DNA of 32,962 bases, taken from the NCBI GenBank assembly GCA_017428525.1, contig JAFRQQ010000026.1:1-32962 (forward strand). Reading direction: 5' to 3'. How positions within the stretch are numbered: position 1 is the stretch's first letter; the number at the start of each line of letters is the position of its first letter. The stretch comes from Clostridia bacterium. Lineage in GTDB: Bacteria > Bacillota > Clostridia > Oscillospirales > Acutalibacteraceae. Below the pieces are notes generated by a model. It searched no databases. It saw only the letters and a list, made by a program, of their open reading frames with translations, and was not told the origin of the DNA. This document shows positions 8,097 to 14,728 of this stretch, one piece after another. The translations under genes and the position numbers were made by a program.

Positions 8097-8915
8097 TCAC
8101 TTCATGGCCTTGCGGCGTTCTTCTTCCTCGATTGCCGCAAGCCGCTCTTTTTCCCGGACTTCCTCCTGCATGGCCGTGAGCGCCTCGACCATCTTTTTGC
8201 GGATCTCCAGATCGCTCATGCCCTGCTCGATATAGCCGAAGTATTCCTCGCTCGGCAGGCCGCCGATATAGCAGACGGTGTGCTTGATCTTCAGCCCTTT
8301 TTTGGCCAGATACAGGTTGTAAACCAGAATCACCGCCAGCAAAAGCAGATAGATCCAGGCGCCGAATGCCGGCGTGCCGCCGCCGATGACCCAGAGCAGG
8401 ATGCCTGCGCCGGCCGCGCCGAGCAGGATGAGATTGAGGATCAGGTTGCGCTGCTTGTCGTGCTTGCCCAGGGACATCACGAGGCAGACCAGACAAACGA
8501 GGATCATCGCCGCCGAGAAAAACAGCAGCAGCACCCCAAGCAGCGCGGGGTCGCCATGCAGCGCGCCGCCGACGAGCCCGCCGAAGCCGCCGTCGGGCAG
8601 ATTCTTGTAAAGATCGATCACGTTCATCGTCTGTCTGCCTTCCGGGAGGTTTTTGCTCAGCAGAGGCAGAAACAGCGCGCCGATGGGCAGCACATGCAGG
8701 ATCAGGCGGATGATCGCGGGCCAGGAGCCGAAAAACGCCGCCTTCGCCCGGTCAATGGCGGGCTGGTGCTTCGCGTGCTCGATTTCCGCTTGTTCGCTTT
8801 CCTCCAACAGCCGCTCGTTGGAGCCGAAATAGATGAGATTGACGCCGCAGCCCGGACAGTCCTGCTTCCAGTCCGTGAAATGCAGGGCCCTGCCGCAGTT
8901 CGGACAGTTTGCCAT
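8097..8915 (-). CDS. Zinc-ribbon multi-pass membrane protein of unknown function
   Basis: This protein of about 272 residues starts with a zinc-ribbon (CPNCG at 4-8, CPGCG at 20-24). A charged linker, about five hydrophobic segments (roughly residues 64-90, 110-140, 150-175 and a pair near 180-205) and a soluble C-terminus with a long Glu/Lys/Arg-rich coiled coil (about 235-272) follow. It is not a family I can name. A start two codons upstream (8921) is equally in frame; the AGGAGGAGG site is better spaced (about 9 nt) for the ATG at 8915. It is the first gene of a two-gene operon with the MFS_2-type transporter, so a role in assembly or control of that carrier is possible (inference). Confidence 0.8.
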   Translation of the reverse strand: MANCPNCGRALHFTDWKQDCPGCGVNLIYFGSNERLLEESEQAEIEHAKHQPAIDRAKAAFFGSWPAIIRLILHVLPIGALFLPLLSKNLPEGRQTMNVIDLYKNLPDGGFGGLVGGALHGDPALLGVLLLFFSAAMILVCLVCLVMSLGKHDKQRNLILNLILLGAAGAGILLWVIGGGTPAFGAWIYLLLLAVILVYNLYLAKKGLKIKHTVCYIGGLPSEEYFGYIEQGMSDLEIRKKMVEALTAMQEEVREKERLAAIEEEERRKAMK

Positions 8916-8947
8916 TTTCATCCTCCTCCTGCGTTTTTCTTGGTTTT

Positions 8948-8976
8948 ATTCTATAATTTTATGCGGCGGGTGTCAA
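8948..8976 (-). promoter_or_regulatory. Promoter of the zinc-ribbon protein / transporter operon
   Basis: On the minus strand a consensus TTGACA (8971-8976), a 17-bp spacer and TAGAAT (8948-8953) lie about 30 bp ahead of the start. Confidence 0.85.
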
Positions 8977-9060
8977 GAGGTTTCCCGTTTCTTGTTGTGT
9001 GCGAGAAGAAATCGGCGGCAAAAACCGCGCGCTTCGCGTTGAATCCGGAAAAATGCGCAA

Positions 9061-9105
9061 AAGAAAACGGGCCTGCACGGCATGCACTGCCCTGCGGGTC
9101 CGTTT
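9061..9105 (-). terminator. Probable terminator of the lipid kinase gene
   Basis: On the minus strand a long imperfect hairpin (about 9064-9082 with 9087-9105, a few mismatches) ends in GUUUUCUUUU, 12 bp after the kinase stop codon. The 80 bp to its left (8980-9060) show no feature I can name. Confidence 0.65.
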
Positions 9106-9116
9106 GTGTGTTTGAC

Positions 9117-10322
9117 TTAAATGACTTCCAGATGCGGGGGTTCGTCGGATTCCGGCGCGGGGTCCGCTTCGACCGGCAGCTCCGCCGCCGTCTCCGGCGC
9201 ATCGGTTTCTTCCTTCTTCTCCCTGCGCTTGCGCAGCTTCTGGATGAGCGGCTCCGTCTCGTCGGCGGGTTCTGTTTCGGCGTCGAAATCCGCCTGCGCG
9301 TCGGGCTCCTCTTTTTTGTCCTTGCGTTTGCGCAGACGATGCTTCTCCGAGTCCGGCGCGGGGCGGGACATCACAAGCGGCAGCTCCTCCTTGAGGAACA
9401 TCGGGTGATCGTCGGGCGAGCAGATATCGAGCGCCCGCGGCAGCACCTGCAGGCGCACCTCTTTGTGCGCGCCGCCGTATTCGCCGTCGAGCGTCCAGTC
9501 CTGCGGCTCGTCAAAGGTCATTCTGACCGAGGAGGTCTTGAAATACAGCAGGGATTCGCCGTCATACGCGCGGCGCAGGATCTTGCCGAACATATGGAAG
9601 GTGTCGGCAACGCTGCGCACATTGCGCACAAGGATCACTTCAAACAGGCCGTCGTTGAGCTTGATGTCGTTTGCGTCGTATTTAAAGACGCCGGCGACCG
9701 AGGTGGAGTTGGAAATGGCGGCAAAATAGAAAATATCGTCGATCACGCCGCCGTCATATTCAAAGCGGATGTGCACCGGCTTGACCTCCTTGAGCGTGGA
9801 GATCAGGTGGAACACGAAGGTATTCACCATGTAGGCGCCGTGGCCGAGCAGATTCTTCAGCTTCTGCGGCGTGGTGTAGGACATCTTGGTTGCCGGGCCG
9901 AAGGAAGCGACGTATGAGAAAAAGCGGTTGTTGAACAGGCCGATATCATAGGTGTTGGTGTGGCCGTTGAGGATCAGATCGACAGCCGCCTTGACCTCGG
10001 TCGGAATGCCGATGGTGTTGGCCAGATCGTTGGTGGAGCCGGTCGGGATATAGCCGATGGGCACACGGCGGGAGAGCTGCATGATGCCGTTGATGGTTTC
10101 ATTCAGCGTGCCGTCGCCGCCGCAGCAAACGACCATATCGTTGTCGGCAATGCAGTTTTTGACAAGTTCGGTCGCGTCGCCGCGCCCGGCCGTGGTTTTG
10201 ACCGTGAACTCATAGTTTTCGGAAGAAAAACGTTCAACGATATCCACGATGCTTGCGCGGGATTTGTTTTTGCCTGCGCAGGGGTTGACGATCAGCAGGA
10301 TCTTATTTTTCTTCTTCTCCAT
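9117..10322 (-). CDS. Diacylglycerol/lipid kinase family protein with repeated charged tail
   Basis: This 401-residue protein belongs to the DagK/YegS/sphingosine kinase fold, which phosphorylates lipids such as diacylglycerol or undecaprenol at the membrane face. The N-terminus LLIVNPCAGKNKS (9-21), the nucleotide-binding GGDGTLNE (68-75) and PTGSTNDLAN (93-102) are diagnostic. The lid domain runs to about residue 300. The last 98 residues are unusual: an Ala/Glu/Pro/Asp-rich, probably disordered tail. It carries two copies of an LRKRxxKKEExDA motif, about 33 residues apart (near 330 and 363). Family members normally end near residue 300. The start has GGAAGG about 9 nt upstream. It seems monocistronic, with a terminator behind it. 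Confidence 0.92.
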   Translation of the reverse strand: MEKKKNKILLIVNPCAGKNKSRASIVDIVERFSSENYEFTVKTTAGRGDATELVKNCIADNDMVVCCGGDGTLNETINGIMQLSRRVPIGYIPTGSTNDLANTIGIPTEVKAAVDLILNGHTNTYDIGLFNNRFFSYVASFGPATKMSYTTPQKLKNLLGHGAYMVNTFVFHLISTLKEVKPVHIRFEYDGGVIDDIFYFAAISNSTSVAGVFKYDANDIKLNDGLFEVILVRNVRSVADTFHMFGKILRRAYDGESLLYFKTSSVRMTFDEPQDWTLDGEYGGAHKEVRLQVLPRALDICSPDDHPMFLKEELPLVMSRPAPDSEKHRLRKRKDKKEEPDAQADFDAETEPADETEPLIQKLRKRREKKEETDAPETAAELPVEADPAPESDEPPHLEVI

Positions 10323-10390
10323 CAGGGTTCACCTTCCTTTCGGGATGAGCGTCGGGTCCGGACCGGAAATGCCGGCCGGACACAGGGTGA

Positions 10391-10425
10391 AAAAAACCGC
10401 CGAGGGTCGTGCGGCCCGCGGCGGT
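10391..10425 (-). terminator. Rho-independent terminator of the 10436-10990 lipoprotein gene
   Basis: On the minus strand ACCGCCG pairs with CGGCGGU (10419-10425 with 10396-10402) and is followed by six U residues. It begins 11 bp after the stop codon. Confidence 0.82.
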
Positions 10426-10435
10426 CGGCCGGTTG

Positions 10436-10990
10436 TTAATCTGCCTGATAATTCTCAAACACGATCTTGACCGTCTCGCGCGGGAAATCGAAGCGGCGAT
10501 CCGTAATCACGTCGCCGACCTTCGCGTCTCTGGTTTCGTCCTTGCTGAATTTGACGTCCTTGAGCGGGATCAGAATGAAGGAATCGCGCACGAGCTTGCC
10601 GTCGGCGTCATAGGCCTTGTAAGCGACGCGCACGCCGTCCTTGCGGCTGTGGCCAAGGGCGTTGATTTTTACGGTCGCGTAACCGCCGATATTGCGGGTG
10701 TATTCATCTTCCATTTCGATATCGGTGATCTCAACGACAGAGTTGTTATAGACGTAGTAGCTGCTGAGCTCGTAGTCGATGGTGTCGACCGTGGATTTGT
10801 AGCCGACAGTGGTTTTCGCGTTCGGATCGGCGTTGACCGGGGTGGGCAGCGTCATGCCCTGCTCATTGACATAGGAATACTGCGCGACGCTGGTGGTCGC
10901 AGGCGTCTTGGGCACGTTGGAGCAGCCGGCCAGGCAGCCGATCAGGGCTGCGGCGGAGAGCGTCACGCCGACGATGGCTTTGGTTTTCAT
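10436..10990 (-). CDS. Small putative lipoprotein
   Basis: This 184-residue protein has a lipoprotein signal peptide (MKTKAIVG..., lipobox CLAGC, Cys at about residue 23). It is followed by about 40 low-complexity residues and one beta-rich domain with EITDIEMEDEY, an AYDADGKLV turn and a C-terminal RETVKIVFEN strand. That pattern recalls FxLYD-type immunoglobulin-like domains of Firmicutes lipoproteins; this is a resemblance only. The frame stays open for 15 more codons upstream, but the ATG at 10990 directly precedes the signal peptide and has AGGAAG 9 nt ahead. Its promoter overlaps the last codon of the trmL-like gene upstream, and its own terminator follows. Confidence 0.85.
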   Translation of the reverse strand: MKTKAIVGVTLSAAALIGCLAGCSNVPKTPATTSVAQYSYVNEQGMTLPTPVNADPNAKTTVGYKSTVDTIDYELSSYYVYNNSVVEITDIEMEDEYTRNIGGYATVKINALGHSRKDGVRVAYKAYDADGKLVRDSFILIPLKDVKFSKDETRDAKVGDVITDRRFDFPRETVKIVFENYQAD

Positions 10991-11025
10991 AGGGCATTCT
11001 TCCTTTCGTTCGTTGTTCCGAGGAT

Positions 11026-11054
11026 ATTGTACCATATTTTTCTGACGATTTCAA
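11026..11054 (-). promoter_or_regulatory. Promoter of the small lipoprotein gene
   Basis: On the minus strand TTGAAA (11049-11054), 17 bp and TACAAT (11026-11031) lie 35 bp ahead of the start at 10990. The -35 overlaps the stop codon of the trmL-like gene (11051-11053), so this gene can be expressed independently of it. Confidence 0.82.
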
Positions 11055-11581
11055 CACCCGTCGCCGGATTCGCGGGCCGCCCAGTCGAATTTTGTGAGCG
11101 CGCCCTGCGTGCGCAGCGCGGGATACCGCCATTGCCGGAGCACCTCGTAAACGCCGACGGCAACGGTATTGGAAAGATTCAGGCTGCGCGCGGCGCTGTT
11201 GTCGATCATCGGCAGGCGCACGCAGCGGTCGTGATTGGCAAAGAGCAGCGTTTCCGGCAGGCCGGCGGTCTCTTTGCCGAAGACCAGATAGCAGGGATCG
11301 GCATACGCGATTTCGGAGTAAACCCGCTCTGCTTTGGTGGAAAAGTAATAAAATGTTCCGTCCGGATTGCGCCGGAAAAAGTCATCCAGATCCGCATAAT
11401 AGGTGATGTCGAGCAGATGCCAGTAATCCAGGCCGGCCCGTTTGAGCTTCGCGTCATCCACGCGAAAACCCATCGGCTCCACCAGATGCAGCCGTGCGCC
11501 GGTGGCGGCGCAGGTGCGGGCGATGTTGCCGGTGTTCTGCGGGATCTGCGGCTCCACGAGCACGATATTCAGCGATGGCAT
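11051..11581 (-). CDS. trmL: tRNA (cytidine(34)-2'-O)-methyltransferase TrmL
   Basis: This 176-residue SpoU-family (SPOUT fold) enzyme methylates the 2'-OH of the wobble nucleotide in certain leucine tRNAs, using S-adenosylmethionine. All three family motifs are present: EPQIPQNTGNIARTCAATGA (10-29, with the Asn-Thr-Gly-Asn and Arg of motif 1), LVFGKETAGLP (about 98-108), and IDNSAARSLNLSNTVAVGVYE (about 125-145). The length suits TrmL, which is only the catalytic domain, rather than TrmH or RlmB. The start at 11581 has AGGAAG about 10 nt upstream. No strong promoter was seen; its leader carries a 14-bp GC palindrome. Confidence 0.93.
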   Translation of the reverse strand: MPSLNIVLVEPQIPQNTGNIARTCAATGARLHLVEPMGFRVDDAKLKRAGLDYWHLLDITYYADLDDFFRRNPDGTFYYFSTKAERVYSEIAYADPCYLVFGKETAGLPETLLFANHDRCVRLPMIDNSAARSLNLSNTVAVGVYEVLRQWRYPALRTQGALTKFDWAARESGDGC

Positions 11582-11605
11582 GGCAAGAACTTCCTTTGCT
11601 TTTCG

Positions 11606-11619
11606 CGCGGCGCGCCGCG
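11606..11619. repeat. 14-bp perfect GC palindrome in the trmL leader
   Basis: CGCGGCGCGCCGCG is a perfect palindrome located between the divergent trmL start (11581) and the small-protein gene start (11681). It could form a hairpin in the trmL leader RNA or act as a DNA-binding site. Neither is shown by the sequence. Confidence 0.55.
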
Positions 11620-11680
11620 TTTAGTTTGCGCAAAAGCGGCAACAATAACAGTACAATCCGAAACGGAAGGGGAGAGAGCA

Positions 11681-11866
11681 ATGATGCAATCGAAAGCGCC
11701 GACGATGCTCGCGGGTATGGGCATCGGCATGGCGGTCGGCGCGGCTGCCGTGGCAGGCATGAGCATGATGTCCGGCAGCGGGCGCAAGGCGGCGAAGAAG
11801 AACGCAGCCAAGCTGATGAAAACGCTGGACGGTGTAATGGACGGCATCGCGTCCCTCACGAAATAA
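11681..11866 (+). CDS. Small membrane-associated protein (61 aa) of unknown function
   Basis: This short frame starts at the ATG at 11681 with a purine-rich AAGGGGAG site upstream. Residues 8-28 are a Gly/Ala/Met-rich hydrophobic helix with glycine-zipper spacing (MLAGMGIGMAVGAAAVAG). A basic stretch (GRKAAKKNAAK) and a short amphipathic C-terminal helix ending SLTK follow. The layout resembles small YtxH-like envelope proteins of Firmicutes, but I cannot assign a family. A possible -10 (TACAAT at 11652-11657) has no clear -35. The stop lies 2 bp from the stop of the convergent pth gene with no terminator between, so the two mRNAs probably overlap. It is the only plus-strand gene within a minus-strand block. 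Confidence 0.72.
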   Translation: MMQSKAPTMLAGMGIGMAVGAAAVAGMSMMSGSGRKAAKKNAAKLMKTLDGVMDGIASLTK

Positions 11867-11868
11867 CG

Positions 11869-12474
11869 TCAGCTGTTGAATCTGTTCATGGCTTCGTCGA
11901 TGTCGCCGCCGACAATCAGCGCGGCGGCATCGCAGGCCTTCTCGGCTGCCTCCTTCAGCAGGGGCAGCTCTTCCTTTTTGAAGGTGGAAAGCACCCAGTC
12001 CATCAGCGCGTAATCCGGATGCGGCTTGTCGCCGATGCCGAGCTTGATGCGCGGGAACTGATCGGAATTGAGCTGATAGATGATGCTCTTGATGCCGTTG
12101 TGGCCGCCGTCGCTGCCCTTGCGGCGGATGCGCAGCTTCCCGCAGGGCAGGGAGATGTCGTCAAACACCACGAGGATCCGTTCCGGCGGGATCTTATAGA
12201 ACTTCGCCGCCTCCCGCACGGCTTCACCGCTGTTGTTCATGAAGGTCTGCGGCTGCATGAGCAGGCAGTTGTGCCCGTTCAGGGTCACGTTTGCCGTGAC
12301 GGATTTGAACCGGATCTTATTGATTTTGACATTTTCGCGGTCCGCAAGCAGCTCCGCAAAGAGGAAGCCCGCGTTGTGGCGCGTGAGCGCATATTTTTTG
12401 CCGGGATTGCCCAGCCCGACGATCAGGAATTCCGGCGGGCCGGCCGGCTTCTGGTTTCTTGAGAAAAACAACAT
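11869..12474 (-). CDS. pth: Peptidyl-tRNA hydrolase
   Basis: This 201-residue enzyme cleaves peptidyl-tRNA released from stalled ribosomes, recycling tRNA. Diagnostic segments are FLIVGLGNPGKKYALTRHNAG (16-36), containing the substrate-binding Asn (23) and the catalytic His (33), then LMQPQTFMNNSGEAV, VFDDISLPCGKLRIRRKGSDGGHNGIKSI (with the catalytic Asp) and FPRIKLGIGDKP. A TTG start ten codons upstream overlaps the previous gene. The ATG at 12474 is 17 bp after that gene's stop but has no good ribosome-binding site, so translation may be coupled. The N-terminus then carries about 14 extra residues before the usual family start. Confidence 0.95.
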   Translation of the reverse strand: MLFFSRNQKPAGPPEFLIVGLGNPGKKYALTRHNAGFLFAELLADRENVKINKIRFKSVTANVTLNGHNCLLMQPQTFMNNSGEAVREAAKFYKIPPERILVVFDDISLPCGKLRIRRKGSDGGHNGIKSIIYQLNSDQFPRIKLGIGDKPHPDYALMDWVLSTFKKEELPLLKEAAEKACDAAALIVGGDIDEAMNRFNS

Positions 12475-12490
12475 AAACCGTGTGAGAGGA

Positions 12491-13081
12491 TCAATACCCT
12501 GCAAGCGTGGTATCCACGGCGACGGTCTTGGTTTCCTCCGCGCTCTGCGTGCCGTCGTCGTTTTCCGTCGGCGTCTTGCTGTAGAGCACGTTCAGCTCCA
12601 TGCCGTCCACGAGCGCCTTGACTGCGTCGTCAGCCAGCTCGCCGTTGCTGCAGAGCACGGGGATGATCGCTTCGCCCTTGCCGCCGGCGGAAATCGAAAG
12701 ATCCCCGCCGAAGTCCTTGGCGAAATATACGCCGTCCTTGCCGTTGTCCTTGCTCTGGAAGCCCAGAACGGTGATCGACTCCTCGCTGTCGTTCTTGATT
12801 TCCACGGTCAGCAGATAGGCCAGCCATTCCGGCGCATTTTCATAGAACGCGTCGATTTCCTCAGCCGTGAAGCCGTAGATGGTTTCCAGCGAGCGGCGGC
12901 CGGCTTCTTCATCCTTGACATAGCCGGGGATGCGCACGGTATCCGGATCGAACATGGCTTTGGAAACGGTGATGTCCACCCGATTCTTTTCGGGACGATA
13001 GGCGAAGAAATAATAGCCGCAGCCCAGACCGATGACGAGCGCAAGCAGGACGGCGACGATGGGAAGAACGTATTTTTTCAT
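12491..13081 (-). CDS. Membrane-anchored extracytoplasmic protein of unknown function
   Basis: This 196-residue protein has one N-terminal transmembrane anchor (MKKYVLPIVAVLLALVIGLG, then YYFFAY) and an extracytoplasmic domain of about 165 residues. A mixed alpha/beta part with GFTAEEIDAFYENAPEWLAY is followed by a strand-rich part resembling the DUF-type beta domains of Firmicutes surface proteins, and by an acidic Thr/Glu-rich end. It is not recognised further. The frame extends upstream, but the ATG at 13081 has GGAGG 10 nt ahead and begins the anchor. It lies directly upstream of pth with 16 bp between, so pth is probably cotranscribed from the promoter at 13133-13161. A 6-bp hairpin (GCGGCA/TGCCGC) sits in its leader. 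Confidence 0.82.
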   Translation of the reverse strand: MKKYVLPIVAVLLALVIGLGCGYYFFAYRPEKNRVDITVSKAMFDPDTVRIPGYVKDEEAGRRSLETIYGFTAEEIDAFYENAPEWLAYLLTVEIKNDSEESITVLGFQSKDNGKDGVYFAKDFGGDLSISAGGKGEAIIPVLCSNGELADDAVKALVDGMELNVLYSKTPTENDDGTQSAEETKTVAVDTTLAGY

Positions 13082-13132
13082 ACCTGATACCTCCGTAACA
13101 GTGTGCGGCAAAGTGCCGCTGAAATCGTTTTC

Positions 13133-13161
13133 AGTATGCCATATTTTCACGCGGAAAACAA
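13133..13161 (-). promoter_or_regulatory. Probable promoter of the membrane protein / pth transcript
   Basis: On the minus strand TTGTTT (13156-13161), 17 bp and CATACT (13133-13138) lie about 50 bp ahead of the start at 13081. The match to consensus is moderate. Confidence 0.55.
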
Positions 13162-13201
13162 TAGAAACGGCGGAAATATCATAAAAAGTTTACAAATCCG
13201 A

Positions 13202-13230
13202 TTGCCGTTTTCGCGGCAGTGTGATAAGAT
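13202..13230 (+). promoter_or_regulatory. Promoter of the MGMT-family gene
   Basis: TTGCCG (13202-13207), 17 bp and TAAGAT (13225-13230) lie 41 bp ahead of the ATG at 13272. It is divergent from the promoter at 13133-13161. Confidence 0.62.
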
Positions 13231-13271
13231 ATTAACAGAGCGTGAATACAGCGTTTCCGGGGTGTGAAGAA

Positions 13272-13583
13272 ATGACAGTTTTTGATAAAATCTATGCCGT
13301 GGTGCGGCGGATCCCGCGCGGGAAAGTTGCCACCTACGGGCAGGTCGCGCTGCTTGCGGGCAACCCCCGCTGGGCGCGCGTGGTCGGCTATGCCCTGCAT
13401 GTCAACCCCGCGCCGGGAGAGATCCCCTGCCACCGCGTGGTGAACCGCGACGGGCGCACGGCGAAGGCCTTTGCGTTCGGCGGCGAGGATATGCAGCGTC
13501 TGCTGCTCACGCAGGAGGGCGTTGTGTTCCGCGCGGACGGCACGGTCGATCTTGCCGCCTGCCTCTGGGACGGAGCGTCTTAA
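13272..13583 (+). CDS. MGMT-family (6-O-methylguanine-DNA methyltransferase C-domain) protein
   Basis: This 103-residue protein consists only of the DNA-binding/active-site domain of the Ogt/Ada-C family. RRIPRGKVATYGQVALLAG (12-30) is the helix-turn-helix region. The alkyl-acceptor motif IPCHRVVN (about 61-68) keeps the cysteine. True alkyltransferase-like (ATL) proteins usually have Trp there, while full-length Ogt has an extra N-terminal domain, so this is a short form with the catalytic Cys intact. It may repair O6-alkylguanine or only bind it; the sequence does not decide. A GTG at 13242 is in frame, but it is only 12 bp from the -10 and lacks a ribosome-binding site. The ATG at 13272 follows GGGGTG. 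Confidence 0.88.
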   Translation: MTVFDKIYAVVRRIPRGKVATYGQVALLAGNPRWARVVGYALHVNPAPGEIPCHRVVNRDGRTAKAFAFGGEDMQRLLLTQEGVVFRADGTVDLAACLWDGAS

Positions 13584-13640
13584 TCAAATCTTAATCCGTT
13601 CTTCCGCAAATCTTAATCTCCCGTGCAGTTGTTTCTTAAT
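13578..13640. promoter_or_regulatory. Four phased TCTTAAT repeats (putative operator)
   Basis: TCTTAAT occurs at 13578, 13589, 13611 and 13634, that is at intervals of 11, 22 and 23 bp. All four copies point the same way and lie on one face of the helix. The last copy overlaps the -35 of the promoter at 13629-13657. Direct repeats at about 11 bp are typical of OmpR/PhoB-family response-regulator sites. Binding of such a regulator is inference, and no two-component genes are in the window. The first copy includes the stop codon of the MGMT-family gene. Confidence 0.6.
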
Positions 13641-13657
13641 GCGGACAGCTGTAAAAT
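13629..13657 (+). promoter_or_regulatory. Promoter of the 13692-14603 envelope protein gene
   Basis: TTGTTT (13629-13634), 17 bp and TAAAAT (13652-13657) lie 34 bp before the start codon. The -35 overlaps the fourth TCTTAAT repeat, consistent with regulation at the -35 region. Confidence 0.7.
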
Positions 13658-13691
13658 AGAGAGAACGATAAAACGGGAGGACGGTATTTTT

Positions 13692-14603
13692 ATGAAAACA
13701 CTCAAACGATTGCTTGCGCTCCTGCTGACCTGCGCCATGCTCGCGGGCTGCGCCGTGTTTGCGCGGGCGGAGGAACCTGCCGCGCCGGCGGAAGAAACGC
13801 AGGACATCATCGATTTTTCCTTCGGGCAGGACGCCGACGGCAAGACCTGCTACCGCGTGGTCTTTGCACCGTGCTACGTCACGGTGAAAAAAGCGTGGTT
13901 CTTCCCCTATGCGGGGAACAGCTACATCCGGCAGAACTGGTACACGCTGACCGAGGAGGACGTGCCGGATGCTGGCGCGTGCATTGTGATGTATATCTAC
14001 GATCTGCCCGGCAACGCGGAGGAGCTGATCATTCATCCCGGCGGTCTGGTGCGGGCGGACGGCAGCGAAAACGACGAGATCCGCTACCCCTGCGCGCTCA
14101 AAGATATTGAGCAGCCGGTCACGACCTGCAGGATCGAAAAGATCAAAGCGTCGCGAATGGTCGAGGAGACCTATGTGCTCGACGAGTGGCGTGACGGCGT
14201 GGAGGGCGAGGTCTATCGCTGCACCTTCCCGGCGGGCATGCCGGGCGACGTCTATTACGGCGATCTGAACGATCCGCCACTGGTTGCACAGGGCGTCGAA
14301 AGCTATGACGTGCGGCTCACGGGCAGCGGCAGACAGACGATCTGCTGCAAGTACGGCGACGGACGCGTGGCGGAAACCTGTCTGACCGTCTATACGCTCA
14401 AGGGCGCGCGCGACGAATGCCGGCGCACCTATCTTTCGATGCTCACGGAGTCGCTGCCGCTGCTGCCGGTCGGCCTGCTGTTCATCCTGTTTCCGCTGAC
14501 GATCCTGCCGGGCGCGGCGATCCTCGGCGGCCCGCTCGAGGGGATTGCCGGTCTGATCGAACTGGCAGGCTATTATCGGGACGACTGCAAAAATCTTCAG
14601 TGA
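13692..14603 (+). CDS. Exported protein with C-terminal membrane segment, unknown function
   Basis: This 303-residue protein starts with a signal peptide (MKTLKRLLALLLTCAMLAGC). The LAGC could be a lipobox with Cys at 20, or cleavage could fall after ARA near residue 26. An Ala/Pro/Glu linker and a beta-rich extracytoplasmic region of about 230 residues follow, containing several Cys residues and repeated YxDLPG or YGDLND turns. A hydrophobic segment (about 258-290, with LLPVGLLFILFPLTILPGA) then suggests a C-terminal membrane anchor with a short cytoplasmic end. I do not recognise the family. GGGAGG lies about 11 nt upstream of the ATG. The phased repeats at its promoter suggest it is part of a regulated, perhaps envelope-stress, response (inference). 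Confidence 0.82.
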   Translation: MKTLKRLLALLLTCAMLAGCAVFARAEEPAAPAEETQDIIDFSFGQDADGKTCYRVVFAPCYVTVKKAWFFPYAGNSYIRQNWYTLTEEDVPDAGACIVMYIYDLPGNAEELIIHPGGLVRADGSENDEIRYPCALKDIEQPVTTCRIEKIKASRMVEETYVLDEWRDGVEGEVYRCTFPAGMPGDVYYGDLNDPPLVAQGVESYDVRLTGSGRQTICCKYGDGRVAETCLTVYTLKGARDECRRTYLSMLTESLPLLPVGLLFILFPLTILPGAAILGGPLEGIAGLIELAGYYRDDCKNLQ

Positions 14604-14605
14604 TT

Positions 14606-14637
14606 ATTGCCGCATTCTCAGCAAAAAACGCGGCAAT
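14606..14637. repeat. Inverted repeat after the envelope protein gene
   Basis: ATTGCCGC (14606-14613) and GCGGCAAT (14630-14637) are perfect inverted copies around a 16-base loop, just after the stop at 14603. A T run occurs only 9 bases later (TCATTTTTCT), so it is a weak terminator candidate at best. Confidence 0.5.
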
Positions 14638-14655
14638 CTTCGGTCATTTTTCTCG

Positions 14656-14684
14656 TTGCGTTCCGTTGCGGTTTATGATAAAAT
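14656..14684 (+). promoter_or_regulatory. Promoter of the HAD phosphatase gene
   Basis: TTGCGT (14656-14661), 17 bp and TAAAAT (14679-14684) lie 44 bp before the start at 14729. Confidence 0.72.
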
Positions 14685-14728
14685 AAACCCTCGGCGGGCG
14701 ATATGCCCGCAGCAAAGGAGAACGGCTT

